64,000 nt of DNA, from the NCBI GenBank assembly GCA_938017685.1, contig CALIIL010000030.1, positions 1-64,000 of the forward strand, given 5' to 3'. A program made the position numbers and the translations under genes. The stretch is from an uncultured Chitinophagaceae bacterium. GTDB taxonomy: Bacteria; Bacteroidota; Bacteroidia; Chitinophagales; Chitinophagaceae. The stretch's first letter is position 1, and each line of letters opens with the position of its first letter. The notes under the pieces are model-generated. The model did no database searches, had not been told where the DNA came from, and saw only the letters and a list, made by a program, of their open reading frames with translations. Shown here piece after piece: positions 34,177-41,951 of this stretch.

Positions 34177-35526
34177 ATGTCCTCTTTTGAAATACATAAC
34201 GACTTTAATGAACTAGATTTTATTTTAAAAAAATCCAGCTCGGAGAAGGATTTGTTTGATATGATTACAAGAGAGATTTTCGGCGATAATTTACTTTTTG
34301 CTATTATAGAAACAACAACTATAGGCGACGTTTCGGGAGTAGGAACAAGTCAATATATTGCTCACAAGCCTTATGAGTATATACAAGAAGTAATCCATAA
34401 AGATTATTTCGACATTATTCAAACTGTAAAAAGTGATAAGTTTGGCGGGCCCTCTAAATATATCAATTGGTACAGGAGAGATAATAGTTATTATGTTATT
34501 GGAAAGAATAGGGAGACGGAGAAATCATTTGAAGGAAAATTGAATAGTGAAATATTACCACCATACGAAAAGGACAAAACAGCTGAGCAATACATTTCAG
34601 ATTATGTAACTCCCTTAACGGAAGAAACAATACGCAGTTTCTTTAATTTATACGTGGACAGTTTACTTGAAAAAGAGTGGTTTAGAGAGCTGCCGAATTA
34701 TTTTGTTTTAGTTAAGCCATTAAGTGTCAAAGACGATAGTGCTTGGTATATCCCTTTAGGAAATCTATATGTAAAGATTGGAACTAAGACTACTGTTGAA
34801 CTAGAAACATATCAAAAGTATGTGACTATTTTACAAACGGCTTGGTTCAAAAAATATGGAGCCAAAATGCTTCAAGAGTTTTCAAAAAAACGAACCAGTG
34901 ACGAGTATAAGCCGAAGTATACCATCGATAAGGATATGGGGAAGCGTTTTGGCGAACCTTTATTTACTATTAGTGGTAGGCCAATAATGTTTCATGACCT
35001 CTTTCAGATTACTTTTGATTCTGAGGAATACAGAGCGTGTCAAGAGACAGAAGGGTATTTGCTATTGGAATCATCGGAGTTAATAAAAGAATTAATAAAA
35101 AAAGACCCTACAAATAAGCAAGGTATTTCTGATTTTGTTCGTTCCATTTTTAAAGATTATTCCGAAAATGACCCTGCCAATTTCATCAAGGCCAACAAGG
35201 ACGGATTGGTGAAGTTAAATGGTATTGGTAAAGAATGTGTTCACTATTTTCTGCAACTATTGTCTCTACGGAGACTGGCACTTATGTTGTTGTTCGTGTA
35301 TGACATGACTTTTGAAGAAGTGCATAGTTGTATTACATATGGTGAGAGAGGCAAAAGTAAATCACCAAGCATCTCCAAGTACTTTCGTGAAAATACATTT
35401 GTTTATAAAAAGAACAGGAAGCTAAACGTTGAACTACTTGCAGAGCGAGAGGAGAAATTTCTGCAAAACACATTTCAAAAGATACAGAAAAATTTTCCAA
35501 ACTTCTCCAGTACCCTTTTCAAATAA
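34177..35526 (+). CDS. Unknown 449-aa protein closing the yhhQ-MTase-folE cassette
   Basis: I do not recognise this protein. It is soluble, mixed alpha/beta, acidic in the first half ('FEIHNDFNELDFILKKSSSEKDLFDMI') and helical in the second. The strand-rich centre ('YFVLVKPLSVKDDSAWYIPLGNLYVKIG') and the C-terminal 'KLNGIGKECVHYFLQLLSLRRLALMLLF' and 'FVYKKNRKLNVELLAEREEKFLQ' are its clearest segments. The part 'DMTFEEVHSCITYGERGKSKSPSISKYF' could be a helix-turn-helix. Eight bp after folE, same strand, so very likely co-transcribed. It may be the effector or nucleic-acid-contacting part of the cassette. Confidence 0.6.
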   Translation: MSSFEIHNDFNELDFILKKSSSEKDLFDMITREIFGDNLLFAIIETTTIGDVSGVGTSQYIAHKPYEYIQEVIHKDYFDIIQTVKSDKFGGPSKYINWYRRDNSYYVIGKNRETEKSFEGKLNSEILPPYEKDKTAEQYISDYVTPLTEETIRSFFNLYVDSLLEKEWFRELPNYFVLVKPLSVKDDSAWYIPLGNLYVKIGTKTTVELETYQKYVTILQTAWFKKYGAKMLQEFSKKRTSDEYKPKYTIDKDMGKRFGEPLFTISGRPIMFHDLFQITFDSEEYRACQETEGYLLLESSELIKELIKKDPTNKQGISDFVRSIFKDYSENDPANFIKANKDGLVKLNGIGKECVHYFLQLLSLRRLALMLLFVYDMTFEEVHSCITYGERGKSKSPSISKYFRENTFVYKKNRKLNVELLAEREEKFLQNTFQKIQKNFPNFSSTLFK

Positions 35527-35543
35527 CTTTTAACCAAAAGTTA
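35524..35543. repeat. Palindrome TAACTTTT-AACC-AAAAGTTA after the cassette
   Basis: A perfect 8-bp inverted repeat begins in the stop codon of the 449-aa gene. With its right flank (ATGTTAGCATA) it aligns to the palindrome ahead of the transporter gene (32215-32245) at about 20 of 24 positions. It may be a boundary, an operator, or a weak terminator. Confidence 0.5.
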
Positions 35544-35853
35544 TGTTAGCATAGTTTTTTTTGAAATAAAGTTATTTCAATTCCATGTTTCTATCTAAAA
35601 GTTAAGTGCGGCCATTTGAGCTTTTTACTCCTTTATACATTCGAAGAAGTTTTCAAAGTTGCGTTGGCAAAGTTCAAAATCGGGGCACAAAAAAGAGCCC
35701 TTAGTATAAGAGCCCCGCCAACCTCCCGTCAAAGGCATTGGCTAAGGTATATAAGTTTCTGACTCTTATTTACCCTACAATCACACTAGCAAGGCCAATA
35801 TAATTGTCAATACCTAGGACGGTTTTTGAGACGTAACGTTTAAAAGCCGAATT
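35527..35853. other. Non-coding gap before the mobilization module; compound stem-loop
   Basis: About 325 bp with no ORF. The middle holds nested inverted repeats: GTTGG (35663-35667) with CCAAC (35718-35722), and inside them CGGGGC (35681-35686) with GCCCCG (35712-35717). The direct repeat AGAGCCC occurs twice between. It stands ahead of the mobilization genes, where an origin of transfer or a regulatory RNA could lie, but no nic site can be assigned. Confidence 0.35.
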
Positions 35854-36048
35854 ATGGATAACAAAAAATTACAAAGCAGTAAGAACAAGACAGATGAGCT
35901 AACAATGGAGCAGTATAGCCTCCAGATTGCATCTCAAATTGAAAAGAGACGACAGGATTACCTAAAATCTTTAAAAGGTAAAGAGGACAAGCCTGCAATT
36001 CCTTTTACTTTTTATTATAACGATTACAAACAAAGCGCAACGGAATAA
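35854..36048 (+). CDS. Small hydrophilic protein before the mob operon
   Basis: A 64-aa basic, charged protein ('KSSKNKTDELTMEQYSLQIASQIEKRRQDYL') with no domain recognised. A terminator hairpin overlaps its last codons, so it forms its own short transcript upstream of the mobilization operon. It may be an accessory DNA-binding or regulatory peptide. Confidence 0.55.
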   Translation: MDNKKLQSSKNKTDELTMEQYSLQIASQIEKRRQDYLKSLKGKEDKPAIPFTFYYNDYKQSATE

Positions 36049-36064
36049 TTCTGTTGTGCTTTTT
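36032..36064 (+). terminator. Terminator overlapping the end of the 64-aa gene
   Basis: AAAGCGCAAC and GTTGTGCTTT form a 10-bp stem (one mismatch) with an 11-nt loop, then a T-run. The stop codon (36046-36048) is in the loop. Read-through would extend into the mobilization operon at 36091. Confidence 0.7.
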
Positions 36065-36090
36065 CATTTTATAAACAAAAATTAAAACGC

Positions 36091-37935
36091 ATGAAAATTT
36101 TACAAGTACTAAAAAATAAACTAAGGAAAATGCCAAACTCAAAACTACATTGCGAAAATCGCATAGCGCAAAGAAAACCCGAACTCAAACAAGTTTTCGA
36201 TAAGATAGCGTCACGCCTATCAGTCATGCCGCAAGAAGCTTTAGCTACATGTGGCATAGAAAACTATCTACATGAAGCAAAAGCCGTGGCTGAAAGTTTA
36301 ACTCAAGAAGTTACGAAGACAATCTCTATTCCTGTTGAGCAAATGGCGGTAAATATTGACCGTATAGACACGTCAGAAAAATCAGGAGAGCTAACAGCAG
36401 ATATTCAGGCTAAAACAAATGCTGTCAATTTTAAAACAGGAGAATTACTCATTGGCGAGAACACAGACGAGCAAAAGGTAAAAAAATACAAGAGGATAAT
36501 TCGTCCTGTCAAAGGGTTACTTACCATGCTTGATACAATCCTATTTGCAGGAGCGTTAACACTTACAGGTATGACAACATTGTCTGCTTATGCCAGTAGT
36601 ATAGGCATTGGCATTGGGTTCTATTTCTATACAACACATATTGTTATGAAGATAAAGAAGGTGGCAAATTCTAATTGGAAAATTGAGCTTCCTTTGTTTA
36701 TCGTTGCGCTTGCGGTTCCTTCATATATCTTTTTTCGTTTTGCTATTCTTCGCGCTGACATGCTCAAAGCAACTCTTGAACTAGAAGGAGTGAATTTTGA
36801 TTTAAGCCCAATCACATTCGTAATACTGAACGTATTTCTTGTATTCTGCGCCATGATTTTGACGAGGGTTTATCGTCCTGAACAACATATATTGGAGCAG
36901 TCTGAAAAAAATAAATCGGAACGCAAAGCAATACAGAAAGAGCAAAAAAATATACAAACATTGCAAGACGAAAAGTCCAATCTGCAACCAAATCTTCGCT
37001 CTAAAACATTAGGGCGTTACGCTAGAATATGCCGAGCGAAAGAAGTAGTGGCAGACGTACATAATGAATATCGCACACAATGGGAACAAGCAAAGGGTAT
37101 GATATTAGCACGCACGCAAGGATCGGCCGCAGAAGCACTTTCAAAAGTGAGGTTGCCACCGCTTGAGCGAAACCCTTATGAGGAGGTCAATAAGAGAGAG
37201 AGTAAGACATATTTTTTTATACCATTTTTAATTTTCATTTTCCTATCTGCTTGTACAAGTAACACAGCACCAACTAAGGCAGTCCTTATTTATGATTTTA
37301 GCGATAAACTATTAGCACAAGAACAAATCGGCAATATTAATAAGCAAGATTTTCAAAGAGTTTTTCTTCCCAAAGAGACAATAGCAGGGCATGAATTTGA
37401 ACAAGTATCGGTGACAGATAAAATGTATGGAGAAGCGATACAAAAAATATCACTTATAGCTAAGAAGAGTATAGTAAATGGAAGTGACTGGACCAGACGT
37501 GCTGAAAAAGCTGTTTTTGTAAAGAAAGGCGTAAAGCTCCTGCATAGTTTACAATCAAAACCTACTGGAGAGAGCCGCACGCTTTTATTATTTCAAGTAC
37601 ACAAGGTCTTGAACGGCATACAGCAATCAGATATTAAATCAGCTCGCATAGTTGTTTGTTCAGATTGGCTAGAGCATTCCGAGACATTGAATTTATACGA
37701 CCCCAAAACGCTCAAGAAATTACAGGAACATCCTGCGGAATTATATAAGCTCATAGACCAAGAATTTCCCTTGCAGAAAATCACGAAGCCCATTGAGATA
37801 ATTTTTCTTTTTCGATCTAGCACAACTAAAGAAGATACTTTATTTCACATAGTTAGTGGCTTGAGAAAATATTATGAGAGCAAAAACATAGAGGTACAAA
37901 TAACAACAAACCTTCAAAATATTAATCAACTATGA
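36091..37935 (+). CDS. Membrane protein fused to a lipoprotein-like VWA-type domain
   Basis: A 614-aa protein. Hydrophobic helices lie at about 142-182, 199-220 and 240-259, then a lysine/glutamine-rich coiled coil (265-345). A segment 'KTYFFIPFLIFIFLSACTS' (372-390) reads like a complete lipoprotein signal with lipobox LSAC, although it is internal. The last 220 residues ('TKAVLIYDFSDKLL', 'SARIVVCSDWLEHSETLNL') have the look of a VWA-like or Rossmann-type fold. No start codon exists before the lipobox, so the two parts are one ORF. First gene of the mobilization operon; stop overlaps a 43-aa gene. Confidence 0.6.
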   Translation: MKILQVLKNKLRKMPNSKLHCENRIAQRKPELKQVFDKIASRLSVMPQEALATCGIENYLHEAKAVAESLTQEVTKTISIPVEQMAVNIDRIDTSEKSGELTADIQAKTNAVNFKTGELLIGENTDEQKVKKYKRIIRPVKGLLTMLDTILFAGALTLTGMTTLSAYASSIGIGIGFYFYTTHIVMKIKKVANSNWKIELPLFIVALAVPSYIFFRFAILRADMLKATLELEGVNFDLSPITFVILNVFLVFCAMILTRVYRPEQHILEQSEKNKSERKAIQKEQKNIQTLQDEKSNLQPNLRSKTLGRYARICRAKEVVADVHNEYRTQWEQAKGMILARTQGSAAEALSKVRLPPLERNPYEEVNKRESKTYFFIPFLIFIFLSACTSNTAPTKAVLIYDFSDKLLAQEQIGNINKQDFQRVFLPKETIAGHEFEQVSVTDKMYGEAIQKISLIAKKSIVNGSDWTRRAEKAVFVKKGVKLLHSLQSKPTGESRTLLLFQVHKVLNGIQQSDIKSARIVVCSDWLEHSETLNLYDPKTLKKLQEHPAELYKLIDQEFPLQKITKPIEIIFLFRSSTTKEDTLFHIVSGLRKYYESKNIEVQITTNLQNINQL

Positions 37936-38063
37936 AAGACGTACTGACATTATCATTTAAAATTATTGGGTTAGCCACGCAGCTTCTTTTAAAAGTGGCC
38001 GAAGTGTTTTTTACTGCCCTTCAAAAAATCTTTGAGGCTATAAATAAATCATTAAAAAATTAA
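37932..38063 (+). CDS. 43-aa small protein in the mob operon
   Basis: Not in the ORF track. ATG overlaps the upstream stop (ATGA) and the stop lies 3 bp before the coupling protein start, so it is a tightly packed operon gene. The peptide (MKDVLTLSFKIIGLATQLLL..., ending NKSLKN) is one long amphipathic or membrane-seeking helix. It may help place the coupling protein at the membrane, since that protein lacks obvious membrane helices. Confidence 0.6.
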   Translation: MKDVLTLSFKIIGLATQLLLKVAEVFFTALQKIFEAINKSLKN

Positions 38064-38066
38064 ATT

Positions 38067-39572
38067 ATGAATAAGGAAAAATTTCTAGACTATTTACGAA
38101 GAGGAGCAAGTGCTACTTCTCATTTTTTCAACAGAGCGAAATCATTTACACAAGACGCAGTCATTCAAACTGAATATTTGAATAATAAGCTGGAGAAAAC
38201 AGATAGGCAGCGTAAAGCAACTTTCTCAAAGCCAAGAGAGGTGGGATTGGCTCCAAACAACCGAGGTTGGAGATACGGTGCAGAATACGCGCTTTCACTC
38301 GACCAGCCCACTTTTCGCATGGGTGCTGTGATAGGAAATACTGGGTCGGGCAAAAGTACAAAATGTATCAATACCTTACTCGCCAGTAAAAATGAAGCTT
38401 CTATTGTAACAAGAAATACGGGTGGGCAAGAAGGTTGCTTTGGATATATAGCATCGCAAGGATACGACATACATCATATTAATGTATCAGAGCCTGAAAT
38501 GAGCAGCGACTGTTTCAACCCACTCGAAGGAGATTTGGACGAAGCAGCCATTAAACGCATTGCTCATATTTTAACTAAGACAAGCTATTCGGATAAGGAG
38601 GATTTCTGGTCACTTCAAGCTGAGAATATTTGTGGTACAGAAATAGAAACGCTTAAAAAATGTTTTCCACCAGAGTTTCATACGGTCTATCATTTGAAGA
38701 TTTTAAACGAAGAATTACAGGGAGATTTCTCAATTCTCGACCAGCGATTGGGAGCTTGTGACGACGAGGGGTTACACAGAAAATGGAAAGCCATTTTTTC
38801 TTTAGACGAAAAAGTATGTTCAGGTGCACTAGCAACTATTGCAACAACTTTGAGCCGATTAGATAGCTCTCTAGGTCGTCTTATGAGTACTTCTACATTT
38901 CGCTGGGAAGAACTCCGTACAAAGAAAAAACTCATTATGATAACGAGCAATCCTGCCGACGCTTCATACCTCGGGGTCTTTGAAAGTTTACTGTATTCTC
39001 AATTATTACGTGTCATGTTGGGTGATAGTAAAATGATAAGTCATAAAGAAAATGCGGTGCTAATTCTGCTAGATGAAATCTCAAGCTTGTCACCTTCATT
39101 GGGGCCGCTTTTGGAAAAATGTTTTTTAAACTTGAGAAAGCGTAATTGTGGCATATTAGCTTGTTTTCAGGGACATGCTGCCTTGCAGAGTGCATTTGGA
39201 GAAAATGTAAAAAATGTCATTTTGGATAATTGCTATAGCAAATTGTATTTGCCAGGCGTTTCCTACTCTACATGTGAGCAGCTTTCAAGAATGATTGGAG
39301 AGGAGGTCATAGAAACGAAGTCGGGCGTAAAAGAGCGCCGACCGTATATGACACCCTATGCGATACAAAATATGAACGCATCGGAAGGGCTGCTTTTTGT
39401 ACAAGGCTATCCATGTTGCAAGCTGCACCTTCAACCATTCTACTCTAACTACAAGATGAAACGCCGTTGGGAAATACCTGCGCCACCCATGCGCACTCTT
39501 AGCGATATTGTGCCAATAGAATTGCCTCCACTTGATTTACAACCTTACGGAAACTTAAACGAAGAAAATTAA
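38067..39572 (+). CDS. VirD4/TraG-type coupling protein of the mobilization module
   Basis: A 501-aa protein. Walker A 'GAVIGNTGSGKSTK' at residues 86-99 and Walker B 'AVLILLDEISSLSP' near 330 belong to the VirD4/TraG/TraD coupling ATPases, which bring relaxosomes to a type IV secretion pore. The all-alpha part ('YSDKEDFWSLQAENICGTEIETLKKCF') lies between. No N-terminal membrane anchor is seen; the two upstream membrane genes may supply it. Followed by the MobC-like and relaxase genes, it forms a self-contained mobilization set needing a helper pore. Confidence 0.88.
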   Translation: MNKEKFLDYLRRGASATSHFFNRAKSFTQDAVIQTEYLNNKLEKTDRQRKATFSKPREVGLAPNNRGWRYGAEYALSLDQPTFRMGAVIGNTGSGKSTKCINTLLASKNEASIVTRNTGGQEGCFGYIASQGYDIHHINVSEPEMSSDCFNPLEGDLDEAAIKRIAHILTKTSYSDKEDFWSLQAENICGTEIETLKKCFPPEFHTVYHLKILNEELQGDFSILDQRLGACDDEGLHRKWKAIFSLDEKVCSGALATIATTLSRLDSSLGRLMSTSTFRWEELRTKKKLIMITSNPADASYLGVFESLLYSQLLRVMLGDSKMISHKENAVLILLDEISSLSPSLGPLLEKCFLNLRKRNCGILACFQGHAALQSAFGENVKNVILDNCYSKLYLPGVSYSTCEQLSRMIGEEVIETKSGVKERRPYMTPYAIQNMNASEGLLFVQGYPCCKLHLQPFYSNYKMKRRWEIPAPPMRTLSDIVPIELPPLDLQPYGNLNEEN

Positions 39573-39577
39573 ATACT

Positions 39578-39862
39578 ATGAAACATTTTATTAAAAACAA
39601 TCTGTACAAGAGCTCACATAGCCGTCATGAATTTTTCATGAAGTGTGAAAAGATTGGACTGAAGATATATACCCGGGCTGGTGTTCCTTATGGGCTTCGT
39701 GACGGCAATAAAAGATATTCCTTTCACTCGTTGAACATAACACCCGAGGACTTAGAGCGATTGGATAGACGCAAAGAAATGAGCGTCATGCGTACAAGAA
39801 TAGCAGCATTAGAAAAAGCACGCAGTAAAGGCAAAGGACAAGAAAAAAATAGAGAACGATAA
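39578..39862 (+). CDS. Small basic mobilization accessory protein
   Basis: A 94-aa protein 5 bp after the coupling protein. 'MKCEKIGLKIYTRAGVPYGLRDGNKRYSFHSLNI' then a strongly basic helical tail ('RLDRRKEMSVMRTRIAALEKARSKGKGQEKNRER'). Similar KNRER/RERER tails end the relaxase and the DUF2958 protein in this operon, which suggests a shared interaction or common origin. The fold resembles small single-domain helper proteins of relaxases; role inferred from position. Confidence 0.6.
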   Translation: MKHFIKNNLYKSSHSRHEFFMKCEKIGLKIYTRAGVPYGLRDGNKRYSFHSLNITPEDLERLDRRKEMSVMRTRIAALEKARSKGKGQEKNRER

Positions 39863-39874
39863 AAATAAATACCC

Positions 39875-40318
39875 ATGAAATTTGATTTTATATATATATC
39901 ACTTCATCATTTTTTAGATAGTCGTATTGAAAATGGTACGGCAACCGCCGACGAGGTCATTGCCTTGAAAAAGGAATACCGACGACTGTATAACAATGCG
40001 TATCAAAAATGGAAGCGGCAACATAAGAAAATAATACATCTCGCTATTTCGCACAAACAGTATAGCATTATGCAATCGCTTGCTGATAATCATAAGCTAA
40101 GCCTTTATCAATTTATCACGCAATCAGCTATCAATCCAAAAGTTTTTTTAGCAAATGAATTAATAGACCATGTACATATTGCTTTTACCGACTTGTGCCA
40201 AAGCATAGAAGACCAAGAATTAGAAAGTGGCCGAAGTCAAACAAAAGAAGTACAAGAAAAGTTTGAATTGTTAAATCAAGCCATCTTAAAACTTGAAAAC
40301 TCAAATAATGATAATTAA
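39875..40318 (+). CDS. MobC-like relaxosome accessory protein
   Basis: A 147-aa protein with a basic first half ('NNAYQKWKRQHKKIIHLAISHKQYSIMQSLADNHKLSLYQFITQSAI'). The 'ISHKQYSIMQSLADNHKLSLYQFI' part reads as a ribbon-helix-helix, the DNA-binding module of MobC and plasmid mobilization proteins. The helical C-terminus is likely for dimerising. Its 3' end overlaps the relaxase gene, the usual mobC-mobA order. It would bind the oriT and help the relaxase nick. Confidence 0.7.
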   Translation: MKFDFIYISLHHFLDSRIENGTATADEVIALKKEYRRLYNNAYQKWKRQHKKIIHLAISHKQYSIMQSLADNHKLSLYQFITQSAINPKVFLANELIDHVHIAFTDLCQSIEDQELESGRSQTKEVQEKFELLNQAILKLENSNNDN

Positions 40319-41153
40319 GACCTTGTCTCATAAAAGTAACATGAAGTGCTTTCGCACCTTGGTAAATTATATTCTTGACCTTCAAAAAACGAAAGGGCAG
40401 TTTTTGCTCACTCGTAATTTTAGAGGAATAGATAAAAGCAAGGAAGCAATTGTTGAGCAATTTGTAATAAATGAACGTAAGCGAGATAGTCTGAGTAAAA
40501 GACGAAAAAATATTTTTGCATTTCACGACATAGTCTCCATAAGTGCCTTGGATAAAGAGAATATTTCTGAAGCGGATATATTAAAAATTGCCCGAGAATA
40601 TATGAAAATGAGAAGTAATAAAAGTCTTGCTTGCTGTGCCTATCATGCCGAGCCTCAACCGCACCTACACTTTATATTCTCGGGTGTTCAATATCATAAT
40701 CATAGGGCGGCCCGCATAGAAAAGTCTGCACTAGCTGATTTGAAAAAGCACATGGAGGAATTTCAGGAGCAATATTTGAATTTACAACATAGTACTGTGG
40801 CACATGGTAAAGGTGGTAGCAAATTGCGACCACTTGAAAGAGAGTATCGTTTAAAAGCACGCACGCAAAAATTGAGTATAAAAGAACATGCCCATTTACG
40901 TATTCAAAAAATATATGAAAGAGCAGGCAGTCCTAAAAGTTTCTTAGAGCAATTACAAACAAGTGATATTCCTGTATATGAACGCAACGGAAAACTAACA
41001 GGGATATATATTAATAATCGTAGAATAAGACTTTCCAGTCTTGGCTTTGATAAAGAAAAGATACGAGAACTGGATATCGTGTATAAGAGAATGAAGGATT
41101 TTGAAGAGGTGCGAAAAAGAAAACAAGAACGAGGTAGAGAGCGAGAACGATAG
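40308..41153 (+). CDS. MOB-family relaxase (MobA/VirD2-like)
   Basis: The ATG at 40308 (MIIKTLSHKSNMKCF) is preferred over 40293 because MIIK-type starts are typical of this family and Tyr21 (VNYIL) then sits at the usual distance for motif I. 281 aa. The three-histidine metal motif 'YHAEPQPHLHFIF' is clear near residues 112-124. The C-terminus is a basic coiled region ending in RE repeats. Relaxases nick one strand at oriT and lead it into the recipient. Shorter than plasmid relaxases with helicase or primase parts, as expected for a mobilizable element. Confidence 0.87.
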   Translation: MIIKTLSHKSNMKCFRTLVNYILDLQKTKGQFLLTRNFRGIDKSKEAIVEQFVINERKRDSLSKRRKNIFAFHDIVSISALDKENISEADILKIAREYMKMRSNKSLACCAYHAEPQPHLHFIFSGVQYHNHRAARIEKSALADLKKHMEEFQEQYLNLQHSTVAHGKGGSKLRPLEREYRLKARTQKLSIKEHAHLRIQKIYERAGSPKSFLEQLQTSDIPVYERNGKLTGIYINNRRIRLSSLGFDKEKIRELDIVYKRMKDFEEVRKRKQERGRERER

Positions 41154-41194
41154 AAAAAAGAAGACAAACGAATAAATAAAGAAAATTAGAGATT

Positions 41195-41575
41195 ATGAAA
41201 TTAATGACACAAGAATTAGAAAAACGATTTAGAGAGATAGGCATACAAGACATTATTGATGACCCTATTGTAGTGGTCAAGTATTTTGACCCCTGCGGTA
41301 GTGCTACGTGGTATGCGACCGAATTTGAACCGAAAACAGGTGTTTGCTATGGATATGTAACAGGTTTAATAGAAGATGAATGGGGGCGATTTTCGATAGC
41401 GGAGTTGGAAGCAATACAACGTCCATTCGGTTTAACCATTGAACGCGATATATACAGCGGAGAAAAAAGCATTTCAGAATATTGTCCTGAACTTAAAGTG
41501 CATATAGAAAAAGTAAAAAAGCTGCGAGCCGCTCGTAAGAAATATCAAGAAAAAGAACAAAACCGAGAACGCTAA
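41195..41575 (+). CDS. DUF2958-domain protein
   Basis: A 126-aa protein. 'IVVVKYFDPCGSATWYATEFEPKTGVCYGYVTGLIEDEWGRFSIAELEAIQRPFGLTIERDIY' matches the DUF2958 pattern (WYxTEF, GYV.G, FSxxELE, GLxIERD). Such small proteins are frequent on plasmids and conjugative elements, next to mob or anti-restriction genes; their action is not known. The basic tail (KKYQEKEQNRER) is like that of its operon neighbours. Confidence 0.8.
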   Translation: MKLMTQELEKRFREIGIQDIIDDPIVVVKYFDPCGSATWYATEFEPKTGVCYGYVTGLIEDEWGRFSIAELEAIQRPFGLTIERDIYSGEKSISEYCPELKVHIEKVKKLRAARKKYQEKEQNRER

Positions 41576-41585
41576 ATAAATTAAA

Positions 41586-41873
41586 ATGAACATTGTAATA
41601 CTATCAGCTGATCAACATCAAGAAATAATTAAAAAGCTCAACGATCTACATGAAAGAATTGAGAAGAATAATCATCAAGCCCTAAGAAATAGGATTTTGA
41701 CCAATAATAAAGTGGCTGAATTACTTAGTGTTACAACTAGAACTTTGTTCAATTGGCGATCGAAAGGCCTAATCGCATATTCACAAGTTGGCAAGAATAT
41801 ATACTATCGGGCTGAAGACATTAAGTTATTCATTGAGTTAAACCGAAAAGAAGCCTTTAATCAAAAAAAGTGA
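41586..41873 (+). CDS. Excisionase/MerR-type helix-turn-helix protein
   Basis: A 95-aa protein. 'NNKVAELLSVTTRTLFNWRSKGLIAYSQVGKNIYYRAEDIKLFIELN' is the winged helix-turn-helix of the excisionase (HTH_17) family, with the usual 'SV..RTL..WR..GLI....VG..IYYR..DI' spacing. It is the last gene before attR and so well placed to bind the attachment site and direct the integrase toward excision. Confidence 0.83.
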   Translation: MNIVILSADQHQEIIKKLNDLHERIEKNNHQALRNRILTNNKVAELLSVTTRTLFNWRSKGLIAYSQVGKNIYYRAEDIKLFIELNRKEAFNQKK

Positions 41874-41904
41874 TTGTTTACCCTATGTTTACCCCAAAAA
41901 GAAA

Positions 41905-41939
41905 AAAACGCTTACAAGTCTTTGACTTATAAGCGTTTT
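41905..41939 (-). terminator. Element-supplied terminator for tRNA-Lys at attR
   Basis: A 16-bp inverted repeat with one mismatch (AAAACGCTTACAAGTC / GACTTATAAGCGTTTT, loop TTT), followed on the minus strand by a T-run. It lies 13 bp beyond the tRNA 3' end, inside the element. It replaces the chromosomal terminator left at attL. Confidence 0.82.
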
Positions 41940-41951
41940 AAGAAGTATAAC

